Assembly: GCF_002368195.1 (NCBI RefSeq)
Contig: NZ_AP018178.1
Coordinates: 7,948,645-8,012,644, forward strand
Reading direction: 5' to 3'
From: Calothrix sp. NIES-2100
GTDB taxonomy: Bacteria; Cyanobacteriota; Cyanobacteriia; Cyanobacteriales; Nostocaceae
Length of the DNA: 64,000 nt
Position numbers and translations under genes: made by a program. Below the pieces are notes generated by a model. The model worked only from the letters and a program-made list of their open reading frames with translations. It ran no database searches and had not been told where the DNA came from. Each line of letters begins with the position of its first letter. Positions within the stretch are counted from its first letter, which is position 1. Below are positions 1 to 8,106 of this stretch, one piece after another.

Positions 1-207
1 TTTTATCGCGCACCAGCACCAGGAGAAGCCCCATTTGTGGAAGTAGGCGATCGCATCCGCAGTGGTCAAGCAGTCTGTATTATTGAAGCGATGAAGCTGA
101 TGAACGAAATTGAGGCTGAAGTATCTGGTCAGGTCATGGAAATTTTGGTGCAAAATGGTGAACCTGTAGAATATGGTCAGCCTTTAATGCGAATTAACCC
201 TGATTAA
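1..207 (+). CDS. accB: Biotin carboxyl carrier protein of acetyl-CoA carboxylase, C-terminal part
   Basis: Only the last 68 codons are in the window; the gene begins upstream. The visible part is the biotinyl domain. It contains EAMKLMNE, in which the lysine between the two methionines is the residue that is biotinylated, and then the conserved end IEAEVSGQVMEILVQNGEPV. The protein carries CO2 between biotin carboxylase and carboxyltransferase in the first step of fatty acid synthesis, in the cytoplasm. Frame and stop (TAA, 205-207) are unambiguous. Confidence 0.95.
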   Translation, partial: FYRAPAPGEAPFVEVGDRIRSGQAVCIIEAMKLMNEIEAEVSGQVMEILVQNGEPVEYGQPLMRINPD

Positions 208-221
208 GTATTAATCTATAT

Positions 222-235
222 ATGACGTGAGTCAT
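222..235. promoter_or_regulatory. Small palindrome upstream of the ArsR-type gene, possible operator
   Basis: ATGAC-GTGA-GTCAT is a perfect 5-bp inverted repeat with a 4-bp centre, lying 33 bp before the ArsR-type start codon. ArsR/SmtB repressors usually bind imperfect palindromes over their own promoters, so autoregulation here is plausible. The role is inferred from position only. Confidence 0.3.
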
Positions 236-267
236 TTTAAAGTTGTCAGTACAGCGGGTTAATCCTG

Positions 268-615
268 ATGAAACAAGTGTTGCCTGTACCACCAGAAGTG
301 GTGCAACAAGTAGCTGAATACTTCAGTCTGTTAAGTGAACCGATGCGCCTTCGGCTGTTGCACTTACTACGAGATGAAGAAAAATGCGTACAAGAGTTGG
401 TAGAGGCAACACAGACTTCCCAGGCAAACGTCTCAAAACACCTGAAGGTAATGTGGCAAGCAGGTATTCTTAGCCGCCGCAGTGAAGGAACTTGCGCCTA
501 CTACCGGGTGGAAGATGAGATGATTTTTGAATTATGTAATCGGGTTTGCGATCGCCTCGCTACGAGGTTAGAACAGCAAGCCCATAAATTTCGGGTGTTA
601 AATAGCAAATTATAG
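268..615 (+). CDS. ArsR/SmtB-family winged-helix transcriptional regulator
   Basis: A 115-residue protein of the usual ArsR length. The motif LSEPMRLRLLHLL (about residues 22-34) is the typical first helix, followed by the helix-turn-helix CVQELVEATQTSQANVSKHL (about 40-59) and the wing SRRSEGTCAYYRVED. Family members are dimeric repressors, many released by metals or other small ligands. Cys residues occur near positions 40, 77, 91 and 95, but I cannot assign a metal site. The gene follows accB by 60 bp on the same strand and has a small palindrome in front of it. The inducer and target are unknown. Confidence 0.85.
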   Translation: MKQVLPVPPEVVQQVAEYFSLLSEPMRLRLLHLLRDEEKCVQELVEATQTSQANVSKHLKVMWQAGILSRRSEGTCAYYRVEDEMIFELCNRVCDRLATRLEQQAHKFRVLNSKL

Positions 616-718
616 GTTGTCGGTTGTCAGTTGTCAGTTGTCAGTTGTCATTAGTCGTTTGTTTAAAACAAATGACCAATGACCAATGACCATTGACTCT
701 TGACGATTGACCATTGAC
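616..718. repeat. Short tandem repeats arranged as a hairpin
   Basis: Several copies of GTTGTCA(G/T) run into a centre GTTTAAAAC and then into copies of AATGACC and ATTGACC. The two arms are largely complementary. This is the heptamer repeat type common in Nostoc-group spacers. It lies between two convergent genes, so it may also end transcripts, though it lacks a clean T-run. Confidence 0.7.
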
Positions 719-1338
719 TAAAGCGGATAATCTTTCTTAAAGCTTTCACGGGTCAGTGGCTGTTCCAATTCCACGCCTTCGCCACCTAAAACATCCAATT
801 GTTTGCCATTGACATCAATGTACACTTTGGCATTAGGATTGATTGTGGTAGCAGTATAGACAATCTGTCCAATACGACCCGTCATCGAGCTACTACCGCC
901 ACCACTGGTAAAATCTTCAGATAAATTAACATGAACTTCATCATTGTTAACTTTCACACCTAGTAATTTGGTGCCTTTGGGAATGGTTGTAGATTCTGCA
1001 CCTTCTGTGGGGCCTGCTAATAAATTTTCTAAAGCCTTTTCTAAGACCTGGTTAGGTTGGGCAGCGGCTATTTTAACCGGCTGCGGAGCCAGTTCCAAAT
1101 TTTTGCCATTGTCTTTGAGCCAATAAATATTAGCAGTTTGCTCTTGAGGGGGCTGTTCGCTTATTTTGTTTCCTGGCTTTTTGATTATGATTGTGTTGTC
1201 TACTGATGGTGTCGGCGGATTGTTGGAGTGCCAAGTAAGCCAAGCAACACCGCCACTGACTGCTACGACCGCTGCTGAGACAGCTGCTATGACACCCGAA
1301 GAATTCCGATTAGATCCTTGTTGGTCTTTCATATTCAA
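718..1338 (-). CDS. GerM-domain protein, membrane-anchored or exported
   Basis: A 206-residue protein. Residues 1-14 are polar, residues 15-37 form one hydrophobic segment (VIAAVSAAVVAVSGGVAWL), and a Pro/Thr-rich linker follows. From about residue 65 to 195 it resembles the GerM domain: an N-terminal strand with 'IYWLKDNGKNLELAPQPV', the 'LENLLAGPTEGAESTTIPKGTKLL' stretch, and the C-terminal 'IVYTATTINPNAKVYIDVNGK'. GerM domains were named from Bacillus spore germination but are frequent in non-spore-forming cyanobacteria, where the role is unknown. It probably faces the periplasm or lumen. The N-terminus may be MNMKD or, two codons later, MKD. Confidence 0.8.
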   Translation of the reverse strand: MNMKDQQGSNRNSSGVIAAVSAAVVAVSGGVAWLTWHSNNPPTPSVDNTIIIKKPGNKISEQPPQEQTANIYWLKDNGKNLELAPQPVKIAAAQPNQVLEKALENLLAGPTEGAESTTIPKGTKLLGVKVNNDEVHVNLSEDFTSGGGSSSMTGRIGQIVYTATTINPNAKVYIDVNGKQLDVLGGEGVELEQPLTRESFKKDYPL

Positions 1339-1662
1339 AACCTGCTTGACTGAGGGCTGAGATGTTATGTGTGGGAAGAGCAGCCTGATTAAGGACGATA
1401 CTGATAAATCGGGAGTTTCCTAACACCTAGAGGATGGCTATTTTTAACAACAATGCCGCCATGTCTCTTTCCGCAGGGAATACTTTTATTTTAGATTCGT
1501 AATTTTACTACGTCACCTATCTGGGGTATTGGGCATGGGGCATTGGGCATGGGGCATGGGGCATTGGACATAAGTCATTTCTTATTTGTCCCCCTTGTCT
1601 CCCTTGTCTCCCTTGTCCCCCTTGCCTTGTCCCGTCTAGCCCCTATCCCTTAGCCCCTCATC
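1339..1662. other. Intergenic region with G-rich and C-rich short repeats
   Basis: No gene is visible. Positions about 1530-1572 hold repeated GGGCATTGGGCATGGGGCAT units. About 1588-1660 is a polypyrimidine stretch of CCCTTGTCTC-like units. Both types recur elsewhere in this window (5.1, 41.8, 58.2 and 60.2 kb). The stretch 1339-1500 should contain the promoter of the GerM gene, but no clear box was recognised. Confidence 0.6.
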
Positions 1663-3465
1663 TTATATCGCGGCTGCAATCCACTGTTTGATCGTACTTG
1701 TCACTTCCTGAATGTCAATTTCTTGCGATTGACGAGTTGCCCGTTCTACAACTTCTACCTTGCCGTTAGCGATCGCTCTACCGGTGACTATTCTGTAAGG
1801 TATGCCAATTAAATCGGCATCTTTGAATTTTACTCCTGCCCGTTCATCACGGTCATCTAGTAAGGTTTCAATTCCGGCTTGATTGAGTTCCCTGTAGAGT
1901 TTTTCGGCAATTTCCACTTGTTGGGCATCTTTGATGTTAGGAATTGTCACAATGGCGTGATAGGGCGCGATCGCCACTGGCCAAATAATCCCATCTTTAT
2001 CATAGGATTGCTCTACGGCTGATTGTGCTAATCGCGACACGCCTACACCATAACAACCCATAACTAAAGGTTTTTCTTCACCTTGTTCATTGGTATAAGT
2101 TGCACCCATCGCTACAGAGTACTTTGTCCCCAATTGGAAGATGTGTCCTACTTCAATTCCTCTAGCACTTTGTAAGGTTTGCTCTGGGTTGTGCTGTGCG
2201 CGATCGCCTGGTCTGGCTTTGCGAATATCTACTACTAACTCAGGTAACTTAAATTGCTCACCCCAATTAGCTCCAACTACGTGATAGCCAGTTTCGTTTG
2301 CGCCTGTGACAAAGTTGTTTAAATCAACCGCTGTTTGATCGACAAAGCGTAAAAACTTGGGATGTACTTGTTTATCGCCTTTAATATACTCATCGGCGAT
2401 ATCAGGTGCAATATAGCCTAAAGGTAGAGATTTTGCTGCCCATGTTTGTTGTGCTTCGGCATTGGGTACAGTTAAAGAAATAATAGTTTTAGCACCGTAA
2501 TTCGGAGCTAATTTAGTCAATTCATTTTGTAATTTGACTTCGTTAACTTCCTGATCGCCTCTAATGCTAATTAAAACTAAAACTGTTTTGCCATTGTCAT
2601 AAACTGTCTGGTAAAGAACATTCTTCACCACTTGGCTAGGAGAACAGTTGAGAAATTTACAGACTGTTTCAATGGTGTCTGTTCCAGGTGTATCGCGTTT
2701 CTCATGAGTTGTAAACTGTGAGGTTACCGCATCAGCTGGTAAAGAAACAGCTTTTTCCACATTGGCGGCGTATTTCCCATCTTCGGTGTAGAGAACTTCG
2801 TCTTCTCCCGCTTCCGCCAATACCATGAATTCTGTGGAACCAGAACCACCAATAGCGCCAGAGTCAGCATCAACTGCACGGAAAGCCAAACCAGAACGTC
2901 GCAGCATGTTGCTGTAAGCCTGGTACATATCTTGGTAAGTGGCTTTGAGGCTATCTTCATCCACATGGAAGGAATAACCGTCCTTCATGATAAATTCTCG
3001 TCCGCGCATCAAACCAAAGCGGGGACGAATTTCATCACGGAATTTCGTTTGCAGTTGATAAAGATTTAGCGGTAGCTGACGGTATGAGCGAATCATATCA
3101 CGGGCGATCGTGGTGACGACTTCCTCATGGGTTGGGCCTAATCCCAATTGCTGCTCTCGTCGGTCGATGAGGGAAAACATGATACCCTCAGCCTTGGTAT
3201 AAGTATCCCACCGTCCTGACTCTTTCCATAAATCAGCAGGTTGTAATTGCGGTAACAAACATTCTTGTGCGCCTGTGGCGTTCATTTCTTCGCGCACAAT
3301 CTGGGAAACCTTCTGCAATACTCGCCACATCAGTGGTAAATAAGCATAAACACCGCTACCGATGCGACGAATATAACCTGCACGCAGTAATAATTTATGA
3401 CTGGGAATTTCCGCATCAGCTGGATCATCCCGCAGTGTAACGAATAACATTTGTGACAGTCGCAT
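1663..3465 (-). CDS. proS: Prolyl-tRNA synthetase (bacterial type)
   Basis: A 600-residue class II aminoacyl-tRNA synthetase that charges tRNA-Pro with proline. Near the N-terminus 'HKLLLRAGYIRRIGSGVYAYLPL' is typical of motif 1. 'FRDEIRPRFGLMRGREF' (about residues 143-159) is motif 2, and 'GCYGVGVSRL' (about 440-450) is motif 3. Residues about 225-385 form the YbaK-like insertion domain that edits mischarged Ala-tRNA-Pro. The C-terminal anticodon-binding domain contains 'LDDRDERAGVKFKDADLIGIPYRIV'. The length is that of bacterial-type ProRS. The gene stands alone on the minus strand, with repeats on both sides. Confidence 0.97.
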   Translation of the reverse strand: MRLSQMLFVTLRDDPADAEIPSHKLLLRAGYIRRIGSGVYAYLPLMWRVLQKVSQIVREEMNATGAQECLLPQLQPADLWKESGRWDTYTKAEGIMFSLIDRREQQLGLGPTHEEVVTTIARDMIRSYRQLPLNLYQLQTKFRDEIRPRFGLMRGREFIMKDGYSFHVDEDSLKATYQDMYQAYSNMLRRSGLAFRAVDADSGAIGGSGSTEFMVLAEAGEDEVLYTEDGKYAANVEKAVSLPADAVTSQFTTHEKRDTPGTDTIETVCKFLNCSPSQVVKNVLYQTVYDNGKTVLVLISIRGDQEVNEVKLQNELTKLAPNYGAKTIISLTVPNAEAQQTWAAKSLPLGYIAPDIADEYIKGDKQVHPKFLRFVDQTAVDLNNFVTGANETGYHVVGANWGEQFKLPELVVDIRKARPGDRAQHNPEQTLQSARGIEVGHIFQLGTKYSVAMGATYTNEQGEEKPLVMGCYGVGVSRLAQSAVEQSYDKDGIIWPVAIAPYHAIVTIPNIKDAQQVEIAEKLYRELNQAGIETLLDDRDERAGVKFKDADLIGIPYRIVTGRAIANGKVEVVERATRQSQEIDIQEVTSTIKQWIAAAI

Positions 3466-3494
3466 CGTTTATTCCCTTTACCAAAACACTTAAT

Positions 3495-3612
3495 GAATTA
3501 TGAAGGATGAAGGATGAAGTATGAAGTATAAAGCTGCAATTACTACAATTTGTTGACTAACTTCATTAGGTATGAAGTATAAAGTATCAAGTTTCATCCT
3601 TCATTTTTTATC
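3495..3612. repeat. GAAGGATGAAGGATGAAGTATGAAG-type direct repeats
   Basis: Two runs of imperfect 7-9 bp units (GAAGGAT, GAAGTAT, AAAGTAT) flank the promoter space between the divergent proS and acyltransferase genes. The second run ends in TTTCATCCTTCATTTTTTATCC, which can pair with the first. Similar GAAGGATGAAGGATG runs occur near 58.64 kb. A good ribosome site (AGGAG) for the next gene lies at 3641-3645. Confidence 0.6.
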
Positions 3613-3653
3613 CTTCTGCCTTTTTTAATCGCTACTTATAGGAGAAAAATATC

Positions 3654-5051
3654 TTGTCTAACGGAATTTACCAAGCAAAACCACCTCTAGAATTTATTCC
3701 TCCGAGGTTTAACCCCTTATTACTTCAATTGGCGCACTTGTTACTCCCAAGTTGGATCAACTGGAAAACAGCGATTACCGAGATTGAAGCAGACAACGTA
3801 GAAATTTTAGCGGATCTCTATCGTCAGTTTCAGGATGGTAAGATTCGGTTTTTGCTAGCATTTCGCCATCCAAAAACGGAAGATCCACTTTGTTTAGGCT
3901 ACTTGCTTTCCCAACTCGTGCCTAAGGTAGCACGAGAACAAGACATAAAAATCCAACTTCCAATTCATGCTCATTTTATCTACGATCGCGGTATTCCTCT
4001 ATGGGCAGGTGAACACATTGGCTGGCTGGCTTCTCATTTAGGCGGTACTCCCATTCAGCGCGGTAAGGCTGACTGGAATGGTTTACGTTCAGCACGCGAT
4101 CTATTCGCCAATGGGAAATTCCCGATGGCTGCTGCGCCAGAAGGAGCAACTAATGGTTTATCGGAGATTATGAGTCCCTTAGAACCGGGTATTGCCCAAT
4201 TAGGCTTTTGGTGCGCTGAAGATTTGCACAAAGCTTCCCGCGCCGACGAGCAGGTTTTAATTTTACCAGTTGGAATTAAATATAGTTACGTTGCTGCTCC
4301 TTGGAGTGCGATCGCCGATCTTCTCAGTAAATTGGAAGTGGCTAGCGGTTTACCTGTGAATCCCTCGGAAAATGGCAATAGTGCAACTATCGAGTCCCTT
4401 TATCCGCGATTGTTGACTTTGGCAGAACGTTTATTAACGTTGATGGAAGAATTTTATCAGCGGTTTTATCATCAAAAACTCAAAGAGCCTGCGATCGCAA
4501 TTCCCGAAGCAGGCGATCGCAATCAAGTTTTAAAAGCTCGCTTACAAGCCTTGATGCACGTAGCATTACAAATATCCGAGCAGTATTTTGACTTACCGCC
4601 TAAGGGTGCTTGGAATGACCGTTGTCGGCGACTAGAGCAAGCAGGCTGGAATTATATTTTTAGAGAAGACTTTAAGGACGTAAAAGCATTATCACCTATT
4701 GAACGCGCCTTAGGCGATCGCATTGCGGAAGAAGCATATTCTCGGATGTGGCATATGCGATTAGTTGAAAGTTTTGTGGCTGTTTCTGGTAACTATATCA
4801 AAGAAAAACCCACAGTAGAAAGGTTTGCGGAAACTACCTTATTGTTAAGAGATATGGTCAAGAAAATTCAAGGTAATGATAACCCAAAGCGCCGTCCCCA
4901 ATTGGGTAAGCAATGCGTAAAAATCAGCATAGGTGAGCCGATATCTGTCTCTGAGCGTTATCCGGCGTATAAAGCTAATCGCTTGGGTGCAAAGCAAGCT
5001 GTAACAGATTTGACCAATGATTTACAACAGGCGATGGAGAGTTTGATTTGA
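3654..5051 (+). CDS. PlsC-like 1-acyl-glycerol-phosphate acyltransferase family protein
   Basis: A 465-residue protein. The acyltransferase signature is present: 'LAFRHPKTEDPL' (about residues 67-78) gives the H-x4-D catalytic pair, and 'HIGWLASHLGGTPIQRGK' and 'AAPEGATNGLSE' give the glycerol-phosphate-binding blocks. It would transfer acyl groups to a lysophospholipid-type acceptor at the membrane surface. It is about 200 residues longer than a simple PlsC; the extra C-terminal part (about 250-465) has no domain I recognise. The start is TTG at 3654, supported by AGGAG 8 bases upstream; no nearer ATG fits. Confidence 0.8.
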   Translation: MSNGIYQAKPPLEFIPPRFNPLLLQLAHLLLPSWINWKTAITEIEADNVEILADLYRQFQDGKIRFLLAFRHPKTEDPLCLGYLLSQLVPKVAREQDIKIQLPIHAHFIYDRGIPLWAGEHIGWLASHLGGTPIQRGKADWNGLRSARDLFANGKFPMAAAPEGATNGLSEIMSPLEPGIAQLGFWCAEDLHKASRADEQVLILPVGIKYSYVAAPWSAIADLLSKLEVASGLPVNPSENGNSATIESLYPRLLTLAERLLTLMEEFYQRFYHQKLKEPAIAIPEAGDRNQVLKARLQALMHVALQISEQYFDLPPKGAWNDRCRRLEQAGWNYIFREDFKDVKALSPIERALGDRIAEEAYSRMWHMRLVESFVAVSGNYIKEKPTVERFAETTLLLRDMVKKIQGNDNPKRRPQLGKQCVKISIGEPISVSERYPAYKANRLGAKQAVTDLTNDLQQAMESLI

Positions 5052-5055
5052 GCGT

Positions 5056-5186
5056 GAGGGGAATGGGAGGGATGAGGGGGATGAGGGGGACAAGGAGGAC
5101 AAGGGGGATAAGGGGGACAAGGGGGATGAGGGGACGAGGAGAAATAATAATTATCCAATGCCCAATGCCCAATGCCCAATGCCCCA
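5056..5186. repeat. G-rich GGGGGACAAG repeats and CCCAATGCCCAATGCC run
   Basis: From 5056 the plus strand carries repeated (G)GGGGACAAGG and GGGGGATGAGG decamers, then at about 5155-5185 copies of CCAATGCCCAATGC. Open frames run through this DNA only because of the repeats. The same units occur in the opposite orientation elsewhere in the window. Confidence 0.7.
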
Positions 5187-5238
5187 ACCGTCATTACACT
5201 GTATTTATAGAGAAACACAGGGTAGCAGGGGGAATGAG

Positions 5239-6183
5239 ATGAAAGCTGTTGTTATTCGTAGATACGGTTCCGCTGAGGTGTTGCAGTATGAAGATGTAGC
5301 GCTACCAACAATCAAGCCTGACCAATTACTGGTGAAAATTCATGCCAGTAGTGTTAATCCTATTGATTGGAAAATCCGCAAGGGAATGTTGCGATTGCTT
5401 ATAGGTAACAAATTCCCGATGATTCTGGGATTTGATTTGGCGGGGGAAGTTGTAGAGGTTGGTTCTAGTGTCACGGGTTTTCAGGCTGGAGATGCTATCT
5501 ACGGAAGTACGGCTTTACCTGGAGGCGCTTATGCAGAATTCGCGGCTGTCTCAGCAAATTTAGTGGCTCCCAAACCTACGAACTTGAACTATGAACAAGC
5601 AGGCGTTGTTCCCTTAGCTGCCCTCACAGCTTTGCAAGCGCTACGAGAGCAGGGTAATATCCAGTCTGGGCAAAGTGTTTTGATTAATGGCGCTGCTGGT
5701 GGTGTAGGGATTTTTGCAGTGCAAATAGCCAAAGCTTTAGGGACTGAGGTAACGGGAGTTTGCAGTACTAAAAACTTGGATTTGGTGAAATCTTTGGGAG
5801 CAGATAAAGTCATTGATTATACACAGCAGGACTTTACCAAAGACACAAACTCCTATGACATTATTTTCGATGTTGTGGGTAAGCGATCGCCTGCTGAATG
5901 CAAAAGAGTTCTCAAATCCAATGGTGTATACATCACAACTATACCCAGCGCAGAAAGTTTCGTGCAGAGTATTTTAACAACCTTCCTACCCGGTCAAAAA
6001 GTCAAATTTATCTTAGAAAAACCCAATACTAAAGACTTGCTGTATTTAAAAGAGTTGATTGAAGCGGATAAAATTCGTGTTGTGATTCACCGCACATATC
6101 CCTTAAAAGAATTAGCAGCGGCGCATACAGAAAGTGAAACAGAACGTGCCATCGGGAAAATTGCGATCGCTGTTACTCAATAG
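5239..6183 (+). CDS. Zinc-independent medium-chain dehydrogenase/reductase (quinone oxidoreductase-like)
   Basis: A protein of 314 residues from the ATG at 5239, which begins MKAVVIRRYGSAEVLQYEDV as is usual for this family. It shows the GroES-like domain ('SSVNPIDWKIRKG', 'ILGFDLAGEVVEVG') and the Rossmann nucleotide-binding motif 'VLINGAAGGVGIFAVQIAKALG'. The Cys/His ligands for the catalytic and structural zinc of alcohol dehydrogenases are missing, so it belongs with NAD(P)H-dependent quinone reductases. It probably reduces quinones or enones in the cytoplasm; the substrate is unknown. The reading frame stays open into the upstream repeat, but the residues added there are repeat translation. 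Confidence 0.88.
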   Translation: MKAVVIRRYGSAEVLQYEDVALPTIKPDQLLVKIHASSVNPIDWKIRKGMLRLLIGNKFPMILGFDLAGEVVEVGSSVTGFQAGDAIYGSTALPGGAYAEFAAVSANLVAPKPTNLNYEQAGVVPLAALTALQALREQGNIQSGQSVLINGAAGGVGIFAVQIAKALGTEVTGVCSTKNLDLVKSLGADKVIDYTQQDFTKDTNSYDIIFDVVGKRSPAECKRVLKSNGVYITTIPSAESFVQSILTTFLPGQKVKFILEKPNTKDLLYLKELIEADKIRVVIHRTYPLKELAAAHTESETERAIGKIAIAVTQ

Positions 6184-6207
6184 GGTTTAGAGTTGATTAA
6201 AAAAAAT

Positions 6208-6603
6208 TCAAGTAAAAGGATTAAGTATAGTAATACTGCATCCCTCGAAGTCCTTTGTATTTCTTGTTACTAAAGTAATTTTGTGGATTTTGGCGGTTGC
6301 GGCAATTATCATATCAGCTTGAGAGCGGGGTTTTCCTTGAGTTTGTAGATATCCTCTTACTTCACCCGCACGTTTAGCAATTTCTAGGCTGACAGGGATT
6401 ATTTGACAGTAAGTTACGAAAAAACTATCAAACCAAGTTTGAATTCTGGGGTTGGGTTTTGCTGATAAACCGTAGTAAATTTCTTCTAAAGTGATAGCGC
6501 TAATAAAAATTGATGAGATGCTTTGACTCCAAGCAATGACACCAGGATTAGGTAATGGACGAGCTAATTCACTGATAATGTTAGTATCGCAGAGAAAACT
6601 CAT
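6208..6603 (-). CDS. PIN-domain (VapC-like) ribonuclease toxin
   Basis: A 131-residue PIN-domain protein of the VapC type. 'FLCDTNIISEL' at the N-terminus supplies Asp6; the Glu pair at 40-41, Asp97 in 'SQADMIIAATA' and Asp118 in 'TRNTKDFEG' complete the acidic metal-binding site. VapC toxins cut tRNA or rRNA and are silenced by the protein made from the gene in front. Here the start lies 2 bp after the antitoxin stop on the same strand, the normal antitoxin-toxin order. All catalytic acids are present, so it should be active. Confidence 0.9.
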   Translation of the reverse strand: MSFLCDTNIISELARPLPNPGVIAWSQSISSIFISAITLEEIYYGLSAKPNPRIQTWFDSFFVTYCQIIPVSLEIAKRAGEVRGYLQTQGKPRSQADMIIAATAKIHKITLVTRNTKDFEGCSITILNPFT

Positions 6604-6605
6604 AA

Positions 6606-6881
6606 TTATTCATCTGCAAATGGAATGGGGCGATCGCTAGAACGTGCAGGAGTTTCTAAAATATAATTTTCTTCCGCACAGAGTTGGCGTAATTCTGTAA
6701 AAGCATCTGCGAGGGAAGAGGCTTTTTGTTGCTGATGCCAAGCAAGAAACTCTTGAAAAAGTTTTGGTTCTACAATTGCAGCCACTAATTTGTCTTGCTT
6801 GAATATTAATTGAGGTTCTAATGCAATAGCATCAATTACCTCTGGTAGTTTTTGTTGTGCTTCGTCCAGTTTCCAGTTCAT
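6606..6881 (-). CDS. Phd/YefM-type antitoxin partner of the PIN toxin
   Basis: A 91-residue protein. The N-terminal half ('MNWKLDEAQQKLPEVIDAI...IFKQDKLVAAIVEP') resembles the DNA-binding Phd/YefM fold. The C-terminal half (SSLADAFTELRQLCAEENY) is the acidic, helical part that would wrap around the toxin. It lies directly before the PIN gene on the same strand and probably represses the shared promoter between 6882 and 6943. The fold assignment rests on pattern and context, as the family is very variable. Confidence 0.8.
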   Translation of the reverse strand: MNWKLDEAQQKLPEVIDAIALEPQLIFKQDKLVAAIVEPKLFQEFLAWHQQQKASSLADAFTELRQLCAEENYILETPARSSDRPIPFADE

Positions 6882-6943
6882 TGATTTTACAAGAGTAAGT
6901 ATTAATTGTGAATTTCGTTAGTCAAGCATTAACTTAGCAGCAA

Positions 6944-7639
6944 TTACAAATTATCTGTATCAATACCCTGCTGTTTGAGTTTAGCTAACAATGCTTGATA
7001 GCGATCGCGCTCTTGTTGTAATTCTTGTAAAACCACTTCCTTTGCTTGACGTTCCTGTTCCCGTAGCTGCTCAAGTTCTACCAGTGTTAAGCACTGTTGT
7101 TCAGAAGGAGAAACAATTTCTAGGGTTTCGGCTGTCAGTTGAAACTGGACTCCCAAACGCGGACTTACCCAGCCATTGATTTCTTCGATGACTTCAAAAC
7201 TATCCCCTGAAAGGAGCAAGCCATTTAAATCATTTTTATTTGGATCGTAAATATAATATTCTTCCACGGCGTAACGCTGGTAAAACTGCAATTTTTTGGT
7301 CATTTCTTTAAGGGTGTTACCAGGCGATAGGATTTCAAATACCACCTGTGGGGGAATATTATCTTCAGCCCACTGTAAATAGGAACCCCGTTTTCCTTTT
7401 GGTCTACCAAAGACTACCATCGTATCTGGCGCTTGTTTAATATTCGGGTTTCCTTGAACTGGATACCAAAACAAATCTCCGGCGATAAATACATCAGCTT
7501 GCGATGCAAATAAGATTTCTAAATTTTCTTTAATTTTGACAATCCATGCAAATTGTTCTGTATTATCCGCCATTGGCTGTCCGTCGCTTTCTGGGTAGAT
7601 GACTGCGATGGTGTCTTCTGGTGTGACTTGTTGTACCAC
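6944..7639 (-). CDS. Uma2-family putative endonuclease with C-terminal coiled coil
   Basis: A 231-residue protein of the Uma2 family (PD-(D/E)XK fold), hugely expanded in cyanobacteria. The signature elements are 'KQAPDTMVVFG' (Asp), 'PPQVVFEILSPGNT' (Glu) and 'KKLQFYQRYAVEEYYIYDP'. A charged coiled coil follows (about residues 185-222, QEQERQ...LQQERDRYQALL), ending with GIDTDNL, a tail shared in form with the Uma2 protein at 8586. Members are suspected nucleases linked to mobile DNA; the biological role is not established. It lies 62 bp upstream of the antitoxin gene, co-directional. Confidence 0.85.
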   Translation of the reverse strand: MVQQVTPEDTIAVIYPESDGQPMADNTEQFAWIVKIKENLEILFASQADVFIAGDLFWYPVQGNPNIKQAPDTMVVFGRPKGKRGSYLQWAEDNIPPQVVFEILSPGNTLKEMTKKLQFYQRYAVEEYYIYDPNKNDLNGLLLSGDSFEVIEEINGWVSPRLGVQFQLTAETLEIVSPSEQQCLTLVELEQLREQERQAKEVVLQELQQERDRYQALLAKLKQQGIDTDNL

Positions 7640-7813
7640 TGCTGCACCTCCAAATATGGGGTTTTGCTGTTATTTCTAGTTTAGATGGCGATCGCGTTAA
7701 TTAAGATGCGATCGCTTGGCATAGACCCAGATAATCTTGATTAAGGAGCGATGTCAACAATCATCCTTGCTTACCGCTTACAATGGAGTTAATCCTGACT
7801 CTGAAAAAATTCC

Positions 7814-8077
7814 ATGCAAATCTTTTTGCCCCCAGAGGTAGAAGCCCTGCTACAACGCCAACTAAAAAGCGGTAAATATCATAATGCCGTTGACGTTATT
7901 GTTGCAGGAATAAAACTACTAGAACAGCAAGAAGAAGACATATATCAAGGACGACTGGGAGAGCTTCAGATGGAAGCATGTATTGGATTAGAAGCATCCC
8001 AGGAGGGTAAAGTAGTTGATGGTTCAACTGCAATGGCTCAAATCCGTGCCAATTTGAGTAGGCGTAGCCCGTCGTAG
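7814..8077 (+). CDS. ParD-like antitoxin with repeat-derived C-terminus
   Basis: An 87-residue protein starting MQIFLPPEVEALLQRQLKSG, the pattern of ParD/CopG-type antitoxins whose N-terminal ribbon-helix-helix binds the operon promoter. 'YHNAVDVIVAGIKLLEQQE' is the dimer helix. The conserved C-terminal part 'GLEASQEGKVVDGSTAM' precedes a few odd last residues (SRRSPS). Those are encoded by a small dispersed repeat that begins at about 8059, so the original tail has been replaced. The ParE-type toxin gene follows 29 bp downstream. Confidence 0.82.
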   Translation: MQIFLPPEVEALLQRQLKSGKYHNAVDVIVAGIKLLEQQEEDIYQGRLGELQMEACIGLEASQEGKVVDGSTAMAQIRANLSRRSPS

Positions 8078-8104
8078 ACATCGCGCTACGGTGTCTCAGA
8101 CGAA
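8059..8104. repeat. Small dispersed palindrome between antitoxin and toxin genes
   Basis: A GC-rich element containing CGTAGCCCGTCG and its partial mirror GCGCTACGG. It overlaps the 3' end of the antitoxin gene and fills the gap to the toxin gene. Sequences of this style (GCGTAGC, GCAGGG, CGGAGC motifs) also occur near 18.55, 24.78, 35.17, 58.66 and 58.93 kb in this window. Confidence 0.6.
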
Positions 8105-8106
8105 GT

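Noticed and set aside
616..718. Possible CRISPR array
   Set aside because: Direct heptamer repeats with no unique spacers and no cas genes. The same holds for the runs at 15.6, 16.5, 18.5 and 50.9 kb and for the 21-bp arrays.
4958..5242. Frames with Pro-rich or Gly/Arg-rich repeats at the end of the acyltransferase gene
   Set aside because: They overlap a real gene and GGGGGACAAG spacer repeats.
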